NCBI GenBank assembly: GCA_030550175.1
Contig: JAUQPW010000061.1
Span: 1 to 33,216, forward strand
Source of the DNA: a bacterium
GTDB taxonomy: Bacteria > Moduliflexota > Moduliflexia > Moduliflexales > JAUQPW01
Direction of reading: 5' to 3'
Length of the DNA: 33,216 nucleotides
Shown here: positions 24,604 to 32,818 of the stretch, piece by piece
How the letters are laid out: each line of letters opens with the position of its first letter
Numbering within the stretch: position 1 is the stretch's first letter
The notes under the pieces: model-generated
Told to the model about the DNA's origin: nothing
Database searches by the model: none
The model's input: the letters and a program-made list of their open reading frames with translations, nothing else
Program-made: the position numbers and the translations under genes

Positions 24604-25866
24604 TCAATATTTTTGCGGTATGATTACAATCTCAAGTCGCCGATAAGCTTCTCGTAGGGCTTCTTCCACAAAGGCGGGGGATTCACCGTGGGCAAAGATA
24701 AAACCCAGGTACTTAGAGCCTTCGGGTAGTGGTTGAACCTCTTGTTCCAAAGGAATACTGATAACGATTTCCTCGATGCCTTCCACTTGAGCGGCGCTTT
24801 CTTTTCCGTGCACAGCCCGTAGAATCCCCGCATGGGGAATGGGTAACATCATCACCCCGGCTGCCGGTCTTTCACGGTCAAAGGATTCAACTTCGAGTCC
24901 TATGGCATGGCGGAGGATGAGTTCTTCCAGAGAGAGGCCTGTTCCAAAACGGAGGGTTCGGGAACAGAGTCCTCCAATGGATCGGGCGGCAATTTCGATT
25001 ATCCAGGGTCCTCGATGGTTATATCGAAGCTCCGCATGTACAGGTCCTTCCTTCAATCCAAGTGCTTCTGCAGCCTGAGCCGTGCAGGTAGCAATCGCTT
25101 CTTGAACGGAAGTAGGGAATCGGGAAGGAGTGATATAGAGGGTTTCCTCGAAGAACGGGCCTTCCAGGGGATCCGGTTTGTCGAAAAGGGCCAATACTTT
25201 AAGCTTTCCTCGAATGAGGAGCCCTTCTAAAGCAAATTCCGGTCCGGAAATAAAACCTTCGACCAGGACTTGCCGGGCTGCGGTACCCAGGCGATCTCGA
25301 ACTTCCGGGTTTTCCAGGATAGAAGCCAGCCGGTAGAATGCCTGGACGAATTGCTTTTCATCATCTGCCCGGATAACCCCTTGACTGGCCGACAGAGACA
25401 CGGGTTTGACCACACAGGGAAAGGTGACTTTTTGAGCCAGATCGGCAGGAGGATCCTCCAAGGAGAAAAGCCAAAAATCCGGTGAAGGAACTCCGGCCCT
25501 GGCCAGAATTTCCCGCATTCGATATTTGTTTCGGGTCGCTATAACGGATTCGATGGAATTATGGGGTAAGGATAACGCTGCAGAGGCCATGGCTGCCAGC
25601 AGAACTGAATCATCGTCGACTCCTACGACAGCATCGAAGGGGTATTTCCTGGCAAACTCAACGATTTTCTGGGTTGCCTGCTCAGGTTTATGAAAATTAA
25701 GGGTCAGTGACTTCGCAGGCAGATATCTGGACAATGTCTGCGCCTGATTAGAACCGACCACAACCTCGATGCCCAATTGTCGGGCTGCTTTAAGGAAAGC
25801 TCCTGCCCGGTAAGTTCGGGTAGGTAAAAGAAGAAGAATCCGATGCTTACTGTTTGTGGAATTCAA
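24604..25866 (-). CDS. ATP-grasp ligase, L-amino acid ligase-like
   Basis: 420 residues starting at a TTG (25864-25866) with a perfect AGGAGG five bases upstream; no other start fits. An N-terminal Rossmann-like pre-ATP-grasp domain (HRILLLLPTRTYRAGAFLKAA) is followed by the ATP-grasp fold: FPCVVKPVSLSASQGVIRADD carries the ATP-binding lysine, VEGFISGPEFALEGLL the metal-side glutamates, and WIIEIAARSIGG the ExxxR-type Mg-binding segment. The C-terminal 100 residues (AAGVMMLPIPHAGILRAV, YLGFIFAHGESP) resemble the LAL_C2 domain of BacD-type L-amino acid ligases. Such enzymes make dipeptides or amide bonds by way of an acyl phosphate. Substrates cannot be predicted. It is a single-gene unit ended by a hairpin. 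Confidence 0.88.
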   Translation of the reverse strand: MNSTNSKHRILLLLPTRTYRAGAFLKAARQLGIEVVVGSNQAQTLSRYLPAKSLTLNFHKPEQATQKIVEFARKYPFDAVVGVDDDSVLLAAMASAALSLPHNSIESVIATRNKYRMREILARAGVPSPDFWLFSLEDPPADLAQKVTFPCVVKPVSLSASQGVIRADDEKQFVQAFYRLASILENPEVRDRLGTAARQVLVEGFISGPEFALEGLLIRGKLKVLALFDKPDPLEGPFFEETLYITPSRFPTSVQEAIATCTAQAAEALGLKEGPVHAELRYNHRGPWIIEIAARSIGGLCSRTLRFGTGLSLEELILRHAIGLEVESFDRERPAAGVMMLPIPHAGILRAVHGKESAAQVEGIEEIVISIPLEQEVQPLPEGSKYLGFIFAHGESPAFVEEALREAYRRLEIVIIPQKY

Positions 25867-26270
25867 TTAAACCTCCTGGATAGATGGTTAAACACATTCT
25901 CTTTACTTTAAGCATAAAGGAGATTTAAACGAATTTCAACTGAAAAGTGAAAGAAGTAACTGTAACAATTTAGTAGGGGTCACTTTTTCTGTCTGAACAC
26001 CCCCTGGCCCCCCTCTAATCCCCCCGTATACGGGGGGAGGGGGGGCCAGGGGGTGTTTCTTTTTCCACCTACTAAATTGATGCGGATACACGAAAGAAAA
26101 GAAGCCTTTTCATCCGCTTTATTTGGAAGGAAATCCTCTGCAAAACAAAAAGGGAAAGGTATAACCCTTCCGGAATATTTGAAGCGATCTTAACCAGCAA
26201 TCCCTTGAGATTTGGAAAACTTGAGAGGTTTAGCCCTCCACGTAGAGAATAACCTTTCGGTTAAGGAGAT
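25867..26270. other. Intergenic gap holding a palindromic element
   Basis: 404 bases between two minus-strand genes. The left part should contain the ATP-grasp gene promoter. The 114-bp palindrome at 25966-26079 occupies the middle. At 26251-26262 a short AACC-TTTC-GGTT stem precedes the end of the small exported protein gene. No supported open frame. Confidence 0.5.
25966..26079. repeat. 114-bp MITE-like perfect-ended palindrome
   Basis: The ends CAATTTAGTAGG (25966-25977) and CCTACTAAATTG (26068-26079) are exact reverse complements. Nested inside are CACCCCCTGG / CCAGGGGGTG (25998-26007 and 26046-26055), and at the centre CCCCCCGTATACGGGGGG (26020-26037). The whole can fold into one long hairpin. 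It encodes no protein. I see no convincing target-site duplication. It looks like a nonautonomous mobile element or a REP-type structure. Confidence 0.8.
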
Positions 26271-26576
26271 TTAGTTATGTCTCATTCTGTAAATATCCCG
26301 GCTGTTTACCCTCTGCATATAAGCAAGGTGTGCGCGTTCAGACATTGTTACCCGACCATCGGATTTTGCTATGATCTCATAGGATCGGGTTGCTCGTTGT
26401 TCCCCTCTTAACCAGTTGGTTTCCACAGGGGATAATTGACCGCTAACGAGTCCTCTATGAATCCGCCAGTGTTGCCCCAACAAGCGCGCATTAACATAAG
26501 GTGTACCGGCCATGGAAGGGGTACTGAGGCTTAGAATCATCATCATAGAGGCTAAAAAAACCGCTAATTTTTTCAT
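26271..26576 (-). CDS. Small exported protein of unknown function
   Basis: 101 residues with a strong ribosome binding site (AAGGAGGG about nine bases before the ATG). A Sec signal peptide (KKLAVFLASMMMILSLS, cleavage after SMA) is followed by about 78 mature residues: TPYVNARLLGQHWRIHRGLVSGQL, then SPVETNWLRGEQRATRSYE, then SDGRVTMSERAHLAYMQ and SRDIYRMRHN. The pattern of helices with xDGxxTxxERxxL recalls an EF-hand-like turn. Similar small periplasmic proteins exist in many bacteria and have no known role. It overlaps no other supported gene. Confidence 0.78.
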   Translation of the reverse strand: MKKLAVFLASMMMILSLSTPSMAGTPYVNARLLGQHWRIHRGLVSGQLSPVETNWLRGEQRATRSYEIIAKSDGRVTMSERAHLAYMQRVNSRDIYRMRHN

Positions 26577-26704
26577 AACGTTTATCCCTCCTTTTAAACT
26601 TTATATTCTCTGCTTAGAAAGACGTAGAGAGTGATAAAAAGTTCCCTTCTCGTCCATAGACATAGAAGGGCATTAATCCCAGATCAGGAAACCTTATCCC
26701 AAGC

Positions 26705-26733
26705 TTGACAAAAGTTAAGCAGGTAAATATTCT
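26705..26733 (+). promoter_or_regulatory. Candidate sigma-70 promoter for the Pnkp-GNAT-peptidase operon
   Basis: A perfect TTGACA at 26705-26710 and TATTCT at 26728-26733 (four of six) are spaced 17 bases apart, about 140 bases upstream of the kinase-phosphatase start. The rest of the gap from 26577 to 26874 shows no gene and no riboswitch I recognise. Confidence 0.4.
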
Positions 26734-26874
26734 TATCGTTATAAAACGTATAAAATAAAAGGAAATAGGCATTAATATGTGAGAAAAGGATCCGGAAGGG
26801 TGCTCTCCAAGATGGAGAAGATACCTGAGTTACGGAGAGATTAACGCTTTTTTAATTTAAGGTCGTAGCGGATA

Positions 26875-28167
26875 GTGAAATTAATAATCCCAGAATTATC
26901 TTTGGTTGTTCTTATAGGACCTTCAAGCTCCGGCAAATCCACTTTTGCCCGAAAGCATTTTAAGGCCACAGAAGTCCTATCATCCGATTTCTGCCGGGCC
27001 CTGGTTTCCGATGATGAAAATAACCAGGCTGCCACCCGGGATGCTTTTGAAGTCCTTCACCTTATTGCAGAAAAGAGGCTTATCAGAGGGAGATTAACGG
27101 TTATCGATGCCACCAATGTTCAAGAAAGGTCTCGCAGGCCGCTCCTGAATCTGGCCTATAGATATCACTACATACCGGTTGCCATTGTTTTTAACCTTCC
27201 AGAAGAACTGTGCCAGGAAAGAGCTCGACAGCGCCCCGATCGCAACCTCAATCCTCAAGTTATCAGTCAACATTATCATCAGCTCCAGCTATCCCTGGAG
27301 AGTCTACATCGGGGAGGTTTCCGGTATATTTATATTTTTTCTACACCTGAGGAAGTAGAAGCAGCCATTGTGGAACGCCGACCGCTCCGGTGTAATCTCA
27401 AACATGAACGCGGACCGTTTGACATCATCGGGGATGTGCACGGATGTTTCGATGAATTAGTTATCCTCCTTGAGAAACTGGGTTATAAGATAGCGATCCG
27501 ATCGGAGGATTCCCGAGATTCTGACTATTATCTGGTTAGCCATCCGGAGGGCCGAAAAGCGATTTTCCTGGGTGATCTGGTTGACCGGGGGCCCAATACA
27601 CCGGGTGTACTTCGTCTGGTTATGAGTATGGCTCGATCTGGTACAGCCCTCTGTGTACCTGGAAACCACGATATGAAACTCCTACTTAAACTTAAGGGAA
27701 AAAATGTACAAATCACCCATGGGTTGGCGGAATCGTTAGCCCAATTAGAATTAGAACCGCCGGAGTTCAAGGAGCAAATTATCCTATTTCTCGATAATCT
27801 GGTCAGCCATTACGTTCTGGATGAAGGTAGATTGGTAGTGGCCCATGCCGGCATGAAGAGATTAATGCAGGGACGTTGTTCACCCCGAGTACGCAATTTT
27901 GCTTTATATGGAGAAACAACAGGGGAAATCGATGAGTTTGGTTTACCTGTTCGTTATGACTGGGCCGCCCACTATCGTGGTAAAGCCTTTGTTGTATACG
28001 GCCATACGCCTGTTCGAGAACCTCAATGGGTAAATCGTACGATTAATATCGATACGGGATGCGTTTTTGGAGGCAAACTCACGGCGCTTCGTTATCCGGA
28101 AATGGAATTGGTTTCTGTACCTGCTGCACGTGTTTATTACCCACTACCCAGGCCTTTTCTTACTTGA
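26875..28167 (+). CDS. Polynucleotide kinase-phosphatase, Pnkp-like, lacking the ligase domain
   Basis: 430 residues. The start is GTG 26875; the frame closes at a TAG nine bases upstream, so no longer start exists. Residues 1-165 are a P-loop kinase: GPSSSGKST (Walker A, K21), LSSDFCR, IDATNVQ and ARQRPDRN. Residues about 180-425 are a binuclear metallophosphoesterase: GDVHG (D187, H189), FLGDLVDRGP, PGNHDMK, VVAHAG, YGHTPV and NIDTGCVFGG. This matches the first two domains of bacterial Pnkp (about 850-870 residues), which heals RNA ends by 5' phosphorylation and 2',3' phosphate removal. The C-terminal ligase domain is absent, and the stop falls just after the phosphatase. No ligase or Hen1 gene is adjacent. 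The next gene starts 27 bases later. Confidence 0.92.
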   Translation: MKLIIPELSLVVLIGPSSSGKSTFARKHFKATEVLSSDFCRALVSDDENNQAATRDAFEVLHLIAEKRLIRGRLTVIDATNVQERSRRPLLNLAYRYHYIPVAIVFNLPEELCQERARQRPDRNLNPQVISQHYHQLQLSLESLHRGGFRYIYIFSTPEEVEAAIVERRPLRCNLKHERGPFDIIGDVHGCFDELVILLEKLGYKIAIRSEDSRDSDYYLVSHPEGRKAIFLGDLVDRGPNTPGVLRLVMSMARSGTALCVPGNHDMKLLLKLKGKNVQITHGLAESLAQLELEPPEFKEQIILFLDNLVSHYVLDEGRLVVAHAGMKRLMQGRCSPRVRNFALYGETTGEIDEFGLPVRYDWAAHYRGKAFVVYGHTPVREPQWVNRTINIDTGCVFGGKLTALRYPEMELVSVPAARVYYPLPRPFLT

Positions 28168-28194
28168 GGGCTGATATTTAGGACCGGTGTTAAA

Positions 28195-28668
28195 ATGAAT
28201 CCATCCATTCAATCTTTTCAAATCGAATATCTTGTAAACCGTCCGGAATACATTCCAATACTTGCCCACTGGCATTATATGGAGTGGAGCTACCTCAATC
28301 CCGGAGACTCTGTAGAACGGCGTATTACCCGGCTTCAGAGTCATGGTGGTCCTGGGCAAATTCCAATGACCTTTATCGCTTTGCAGGGAGAAACTTTACT
28401 GGGGTCTGCCAGCTTAATTCCCCATGATATGGATACCCGGATGGACCTGTCTCCCTGGCTGGCCAGTGTTTATGTTGCCCCTGAATTCCGGAGATGTGGA
28501 ATCGGGTCGGCTCTCGTTGGCCGGGTTGTTGGAGAAGCCAGAATCCTGGGGATTCATCCCCTGTATCTCTTTACCACAGATAAGGAAAGTTTCTATGCCG
28601 GCCTTGGATGGTCCGTGGTTGAGCGTACTATATACCGGGGGCAACAGGTTACGATCATGGCGATTTAA
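28195..28668 (+). CDS. GNAT-family N-acetyltransferase
   Basis: 157 residues with the GNAT fold. The acetyl-CoA pyrophosphate loop is VAPEFRRCGIGSALV (R/QxxGxG/A type), preceded by the beta-4 strand WLASVYV. The later motif YLFTTDKESFYAGLGWSVVE is the typical end of the domain, with a conserved tyrosine. Substrates of GNAT enzymes include aminoglycosides, polyamines and protein N-termini, and cannot be told from sequence. The gene lies 27 bases after the kinase-phosphatase and 13 bases before the peptidase gene, so the three are probably one operon. The ribosome binding site is weak. Confidence 0.9.
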   Translation: MNPSIQSFQIEYLVNRPEYIPILAHWHYMEWSYLNPGDSVERRITRLQSHGGPGQIPMTFIALQGETLLGSASLIPHDMDTRMDLSPWLASVYVAPEFRRCGIGSALVGRVVGEARILGIHPLYLFTTDKESFYAGLGWSVVERTIYRGQQVTIMAI

Positions 28669-28681
28669 CTAAATCTAACTT

Positions 28682-31129
28682 ATGAATTTAAAAGAAAAAT
28701 TTGTTGCTGAATTTTTTCTTTTCCTTTTCGTCCCTATTCTGTTCCTCCAATTTCCTCTCTTAAATGTATTGGGTTATGAGCCCAGTGCTCTGATGGCCAT
28801 CCTTTTCTTTTTCATGATGGGACAGCGAGGAATACAAGTCGGGCAGACATTGGCCCAGACTGGGGGAGAAGATCCTTTTTTTCTTGTTCGGCAGAAAAAC
28901 GGGGAACCTTCGTTTCTGGCAGGTCCTACTGTAGCTTCCGGCTATTATTTACGGCGATATGTCGGTAAGGGTCTTTTAGCCTGGATCTTTCCGCCCCTGA
29001 TTTATGGAATCCATAACGCTTTGACCGGCCACTGCAATTTTCTTCCGGCTGTAGGTATTTACAGTTTTGTTACACTTCCGGCACTCCTTCACGGGCTTTT
29101 TGTAGGGTTCTTTTTAGGGGTTCTTTGTCCTAATCGAAGAAGAGCCAACGGATACTTTAAAGCCTATTTCCTTTTCACTACCATGATATCCCTTTTAGAG
29201 GGCATACTGGGACCTCGGGTTGTCCCTCATAACCTCATCCTTGGAGTTGCAGACGTCTCCTGGGCACAAGGTCGAAATTTCTTAACCCAACTGGCACCGT
29301 CTTATTACTGGCATCGAATGATCAGCATTTTGCTTGGGCTTTGGTATGTTTTACTGGCTATTCTTCTTCTGCTCCGGCGCAGTCAGAAAGCAAAACTGAA
29401 TTTCATATCTCATCCTCAGATCGCATCGGCTCTAAAACCGGGCTTTATACAAGAAAAATTACTTCTCACAGAAAAAACAGAACGGTCCTTCCTGACAACA
29501 GGGGTAGTCGGGGTAGGAATTTTACTGGTTGTGGCTGGATTATTTCCAGAAAAGGTGGGATTTGCAATGGGTTCTGGTCCAATTCGCCGCCATCTTTCAG
29601 AGATAAAAGAAACAGAGCACTTTATCCTCCACGTAGAACCGAGATCTGAAGCATCAGGTAAATTGGAGCAACTCGCCGAAGAACATGAGTGGTATTATCA
29701 CCAGATCCGGCAACTTTTAGGTCAAGAGGTTAAGGGAAAAATCAGTTCTTACATTTATAGTTCTGAAGATCAAAAGTACCGGTTAACTTCCATAGCCGGA
29801 GGAACATGGTTTGCGAATCCTTTTACCAATAGTATTCATGTTGTCTATGAGCCGGATGGGTTAGGAACTAAATTGAAGCACGAGATTGCCCATATTTTTG
29901 AAGGTCAGATCAAAAAGTCCTGGCGATTCTGGGTATTTCCACCCCTTGTGGAAGGGTTGGCAGAAATGATTGAGAAAGATTACTGGCGGGGAGAGGACTT
30001 CCATGAGGAGTTGGCTGCTGCTCGACGTGCTGGAGTTCTAACCCCTGCTCCTGAAGTCCTGACCGTTCAAGGGTTTGGATTAGGACAAACATCGGTTTAT
30101 AAGTCCTATGATATTGCAGGATCATTCTATGGATTTCTGGTTTATCAATACGGAATGGAACGGTTGCTTGTATTTTGTCACACATTGGATTACGAGGGTT
30201 CCTTTGGCAGGTCTCTTCAAGAACTGGGACAGGATTGGTTTCGGTTTTTGGAAAGGATCCAGGTAAGGCCGGAAGTTGAACAGCGGGTCCGATATGGATT
30301 TGATGATACTCGATTTCCCCCTTTTCATCACCAATCTTGTCCCCGACTGGGTAAAAAAGATTCACTCATGAAGAAGAAGGCCTTAGCTGAACAGCTTCTG
30401 AAAACCGGGCAATTTACTCAAGCCCGAGTTTTGTTTGCCGAGTTAGCCCAACAGGGAAATTCTTCGGGATACTTCCGATTACAGGAAATAGAAACGCTTC
30501 GTCGTCAGGGTTTATACGATGAGGCCATCAATTTAATTGAAGTTCTCTACGCTTCCTCTCCTTCTTCTGTAGATCTCCTCAATGATGTGCTTGAAATGCG
30601 AGCACGATTGTATTTACAAGCCAGCCGATTTGAGGAAGCTACAAAAGCCCTGGATGATTGGAATGCTCTGGGATACGACATTCGTGGAGCGAAGCAGCAC
30701 ATAGCCTTCTATCGGGCTGTCCTCTCTCATAAACGGACACGAGCCCTACTAATCAAAGGGATTGAAGCCCCTAACCCTTGCAGTCAGAATTCTCAAAATC
30801 TCTATCGTCAAGCGCTGGAAGAAGATCCTTTGGCAACTCCGACCCATTATCTCCTGGCATGGTGCACCCTCGAAAAACCGGGAACTTCCATCGATGAAGT
30901 TACCCAAGAACATGCCGAGAAATTTCTGAAAGAGGAACCTGAGCTAAATTTTGCAAAGGTGAAACTGCTACGACTCCTGGGTAAAAGAGCCTTCCAAACA
31001 GGTCATCTGGAACAAGCCCTTGAGTACTTTGAGCAACTTCCCAAATACGAAAATCATCCTAAGATCTTGCAGGAAGTTGAGGAATGGCGAGAACGTATTG
31101 CTTGGAATCGGGAAAGAGGTCGAAGGTAG
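28682..31129 (+). CDS. Membrane-embedded gluzincin-type metallopeptidase with TPR tail
   Basis: 815 residues. The first 300 contain about seven hydrophobic segments with a loop rich in charged residues. Residues about 310-530 form a peptidase MA-like domain: KHEIAHIFEGQ supplies HExxH (H400, E401, H404), and VEGLAEMIE supplies the downstream glutamate (E424 or E428), as in gluzincins. Residues about 555-815 are helical repeats of TPR type (ALAEQLLKTGQFTQARVLFAELAQ, YDEAINLIEVLYA, RFEEATKALDDW, LEQALEYFEQLPKY). The active site is probably on the outer face of the membrane with TPRs nearby, but topology is inferred only. Family members are uncharacterised. It may process envelope proteins. No strong ribosome binding site; translation may be coupled to the preceding gene. 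Confidence 0.82.
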   Translation: MNLKEKFVAEFFLFLFVPILFLQFPLLNVLGYEPSALMAILFFFMMGQRGIQVGQTLAQTGGEDPFFLVRQKNGEPSFLAGPTVASGYYLRRYVGKGLLAWIFPPLIYGIHNALTGHCNFLPAVGIYSFVTLPALLHGLFVGFFLGVLCPNRRRANGYFKAYFLFTTMISLLEGILGPRVVPHNLILGVADVSWAQGRNFLTQLAPSYYWHRMISILLGLWYVLLAILLLLRRSQKAKLNFISHPQIASALKPGFIQEKLLLTEKTERSFLTTGVVGVGILLVVAGLFPEKVGFAMGSGPIRRHLSEIKETEHFILHVEPRSEASGKLEQLAEEHEWYYHQIRQLLGQEVKGKISSYIYSSEDQKYRLTSIAGGTWFANPFTNSIHVVYEPDGLGTKLKHEIAHIFEGQIKKSWRFWVFPPLVEGLAEMIEKDYWRGEDFHEELAAARRAGVLTPAPEVLTVQGFGLGQTSVYKSYDIAGSFYGFLVYQYGMERLLVFCHTLDYEGSFGRSLQELGQDWFRFLERIQVRPEVEQRVRYGFDDTRFPPFHHQSCPRLGKKDSLMKKKALAEQLLKTGQFTQARVLFAELAQQGNSSGYFRLQEIETLRRQGLYDEAINLIEVLYASSPSSVDLLNDVLEMRARLYLQASRFEEATKALDDWNALGYDIRGAKQHIAFYRAVLSHKRTRALLIKGIEAPNPCSQNSQNLYRQALEEDPLATPTHYLLAWCTLEKPGTSIDEVTQEHAEKFLKEEPELNFAKVKLLRLLGKRAFQTGHLEQALEYFEQLPKYENHPKILQEVEEWRERIAWNRERGRR

Positions 31130-31139
31130 TACACTGTTT

Positions 31140-31257
31140 ACTTAATTTTAACCTCACAGTGCTGCCTTCACTTCCCAACTTCCCTCTCCTATAGCGTGTC
31201 AGGGGTGAGGGCCGCTTAAAAGTCAAACAACACTAACTAAAAAGGTAGTAGCTATAT
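31140..31257. repeat. Second copy of the AAGCGGCCCTCA repeat, inverted
   Basis: Read on the minus strand, the block AGTTAGTGTTGTTTG next to ACTTTTAAGCGGCCCTCA aligns with ACTTAGTTTTGCTTA next to ACTTTTAAGCGGCCCTCA at about 12580-12612. It continues into a C-rich tract with CCCTCTCC. It lies between two converging genes and may double as a terminator. Its outer limits are approximate. Confidence 0.6.
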
Positions 31258-31282
31258 TTTTTTCTTTAAGATCGTGTTAAAT

Positions 31283-31795
31283 TTAGCTAGTTGTTAGCTT
31301 TTCAATGATGGAGCGATGTTGGGGATACAATTCGATAAGTTTTTTCCTTTCTGCCAACTCAAAATCCCTAAAATCAAAACCTGGTGCCACGGTACCCCCT
31401 ACCAAAGAGTAAGAGTTAGGATCGTTCACCCTGGCTCCATACCAACAACCTGCTTTAATCACGGCTTGGAACACCTCTCCCTCTTCAAAATTACTTCCCA
31501 GTTTGATCTCGGATAACTCTCCATTGGGATGGATAATATACAGGGTCAGGGGACTACCCCTATAGAAGTGCCATACTTCATCAGACTTTATCCGGTGAAA
31601 GGCTGAGAATTGATGCCCTTCAAGTAGAAAATAAATTGCCGTTGAGAAGCAACGAGATCCGCCAAACCTTTTAGGAAGACAGTCCTCTTCTATGAGTTCA
31701 GGAGATCGATAGGTTTCTTTATAATATCCCCCTTCCGGATGCTCCGAAAGTTGAAGTTTTTCAATCCAATATTTTGCTTCGTATTTATCTTTCAT
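31283..31795 (-). CDS. DUF985 cupin-domain protein
   Basis: 170 residues of the DUF985 branch of cupins. Clear words are HPEGGYYKETYRS, FSTAIYFLLEGHQFSAFHRIKSDEVWHFYRGSPLTLYII, VIKAGCWYGARV and YSLVGGTVAPGFDFRDFELA. The histidines of FHRIKSDEVWHFY are candidate metal ligands. Structures of family members exist, but the biological role is unknown; a sugar epimerase-like or oxalate-binding role has been suggested from fold similarity only. AAAGGAAAA precedes the ATG. Its terminus converges with the peptidase gene across a repeat. Confidence 0.9.
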   Translation of the reverse strand: MKDKYEAKYWIEKLQLSEHPEGGYYKETYRSPELIEEDCLPKRFGGSRCFSTAIYFLLEGHQFSAFHRIKSDEVWHFYRGSPLTLYIIHPNGELSEIKLGSNFEEGEVFQAVIKAGCWYGARVNDPNSYSLVGGTVAPGFDFRDFELAERKKLIELYPQHRSIIEKLTTS

Positions 31796-32177
31796 TTTTC
31801 CTTTCTTTTCCCCTTTGTTTCTTCTGTATTTGGTGCCGCCAACTCCTCAACAAGGATACGGGGATACCGACTTCCCTCCTTCGGGCTATCCCTCGTCCCC
31901 GTATTTACTTGTTTACTTCCCGATCCTGAAATTAATTTCCAGGTCTTGACTCTACACTCTCCAAACAAACCAGGATACTTCCCATAAAGCAGGGTATCTT
32001 TTTCAAAAAGCAGGCCTGAGATCCTTGTCGCCTTCGTAGGGTTACCGCTCAATTTAATCCTGGATAATTTCCCTTTAATCCCCTACAGAGGTCGGATTTT
32101 CCCCTGGAATGCCCGAAAAGTTAAAGTCCTCCACATGGTATATTTCACTCAAAAATTTTGGGTTATAACGCTATTTT
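31796..32177. other. Intergenic region with an inverted repeat
   Basis: 382 bases between the cupin and YjbQ genes. ATACGGGGA (31856-31864) and TCCCCGTAT (31896-31904) form a perfect nine-base inverted repeat around a CTTCCCTCCTTCGGG core, suggesting another REP-type element. An 86-codon TTG-initiated minus-strand frame crosses this hairpin (31792-32052); its protein is basic, low in complexity at the end and unlike known families, so I treat it as noncoding. Confidence 0.5.
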
Positions 32178-32597
32178 TTATTCTCCTATAATCTTAACCA
32201 GTACGCGCTTCCGTCTTTGCCCATCGAATTCCCCATAGAAAATCTGCTCCCAACGTCCCAAATCCAGTCTACCCCCGGTAATCGCTACCACAACTTCCCG
32301 CCCCATAATCTGACGCTTGATATGGGCATCGGCATTATCTTCACCGGTGTCATTATGGCGATACTGCTGGATAGGTTCATGGGGAGCAAGTTTCTCTAAC
32401 CAATTGGCAAAATCATGGTGTAATCCCGGTTCATCGTCGTTAATAAACACAGAGGAGGTAATGTGCATAGGATTGACTAAGACCAGCCCTTCTTGAATGC
32501 CGCTTTCCCGGACGCATTCCTCTACCTGAGAGGTGATATTGATAAAGGCAACTCGGGTTGGGGTATTAAACCAAAGCTCTTTGCGATAACTTTTCAT
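32178..32597 (-). CDS. YjbQ/UPF0047 family protein
   Basis: I chose the ATG at 32597: AAGGAG lies seven bases upstream, and the earlier TTG at 32615 starts within or before that site. From this start the protein has 139 residues. The YjbQ family signature is clear: GLVLVNPMHITSSVFINDDEPGL, HNDTGEDNADAHIKRQIMG, ITGGRLDLGRWEQIFYGEFDG and RKRVLVKIIGE. Histidines in MHIT and in the HNDTGEDNADAH segment are the conserved cluster. YjbQ proteins show weak thiamine-phosphate synthase activity, but their true role is unresolved. No thiamine genes are adjacent. Confidence 0.93.
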   Translation of the reverse strand: MKSYRKELWFNTPTRVAFINITSQVEECVRESGIQEGLVLVNPMHITSSVFINDDEPGLHHDFANWLEKLAPHEPIQQYRHNDTGEDNADAHIKRQIMGREVVVAITGGRLDLGRWEQIFYGEFDGQRRKRVLVKIIGE

Positions 32598-32818
32598 TTT
32601 CCTTCTCCTTAACAAATTAAAAATTTTTAAGATAATCCAGGATAATCTACAGATTTTTATAGAGGAAGCGGACAGGCTACCCTATCTATAGCCGCCGGAA
32701 TTATCTATATCCACAGCAGCCTATCATTAGGGATTTGACTTCCCGGATTCCAGTCACATTGGGGAGATAGGGAAGCATGGGAGCACAACGAGTATTTTCT
32801 CTCCGTATCTTCAGGTCT

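Noticed and set aside
24839..25230. Plus-strand frames opposite the ATP-grasp gene
   Set aside because: They are complementary-strand readings of conserved ATP-grasp codons.
26264..26420. AAGGAG followed by ATG on the plus strand near 26277, giving a frame of about 45 codons
   Set aside because: It runs antisense across the small exported protein gene, which has a signal peptide and its own strong ribosome binding site.
26577..26874. Possible riboswitch or leader RNA before the kinase-phosphatase gene
   Set aside because: Local hairpins are short and no known riboswitch core was recognised; only a candidate promoter is supported.
31792..32052. An 86-codon minus-strand frame starting at TTG
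   Set aside because: It crosses a perfect inverted repeat, its tail is low-complexity, and it matches no family I know. AGGA upstream leaves a small chance that it is real.
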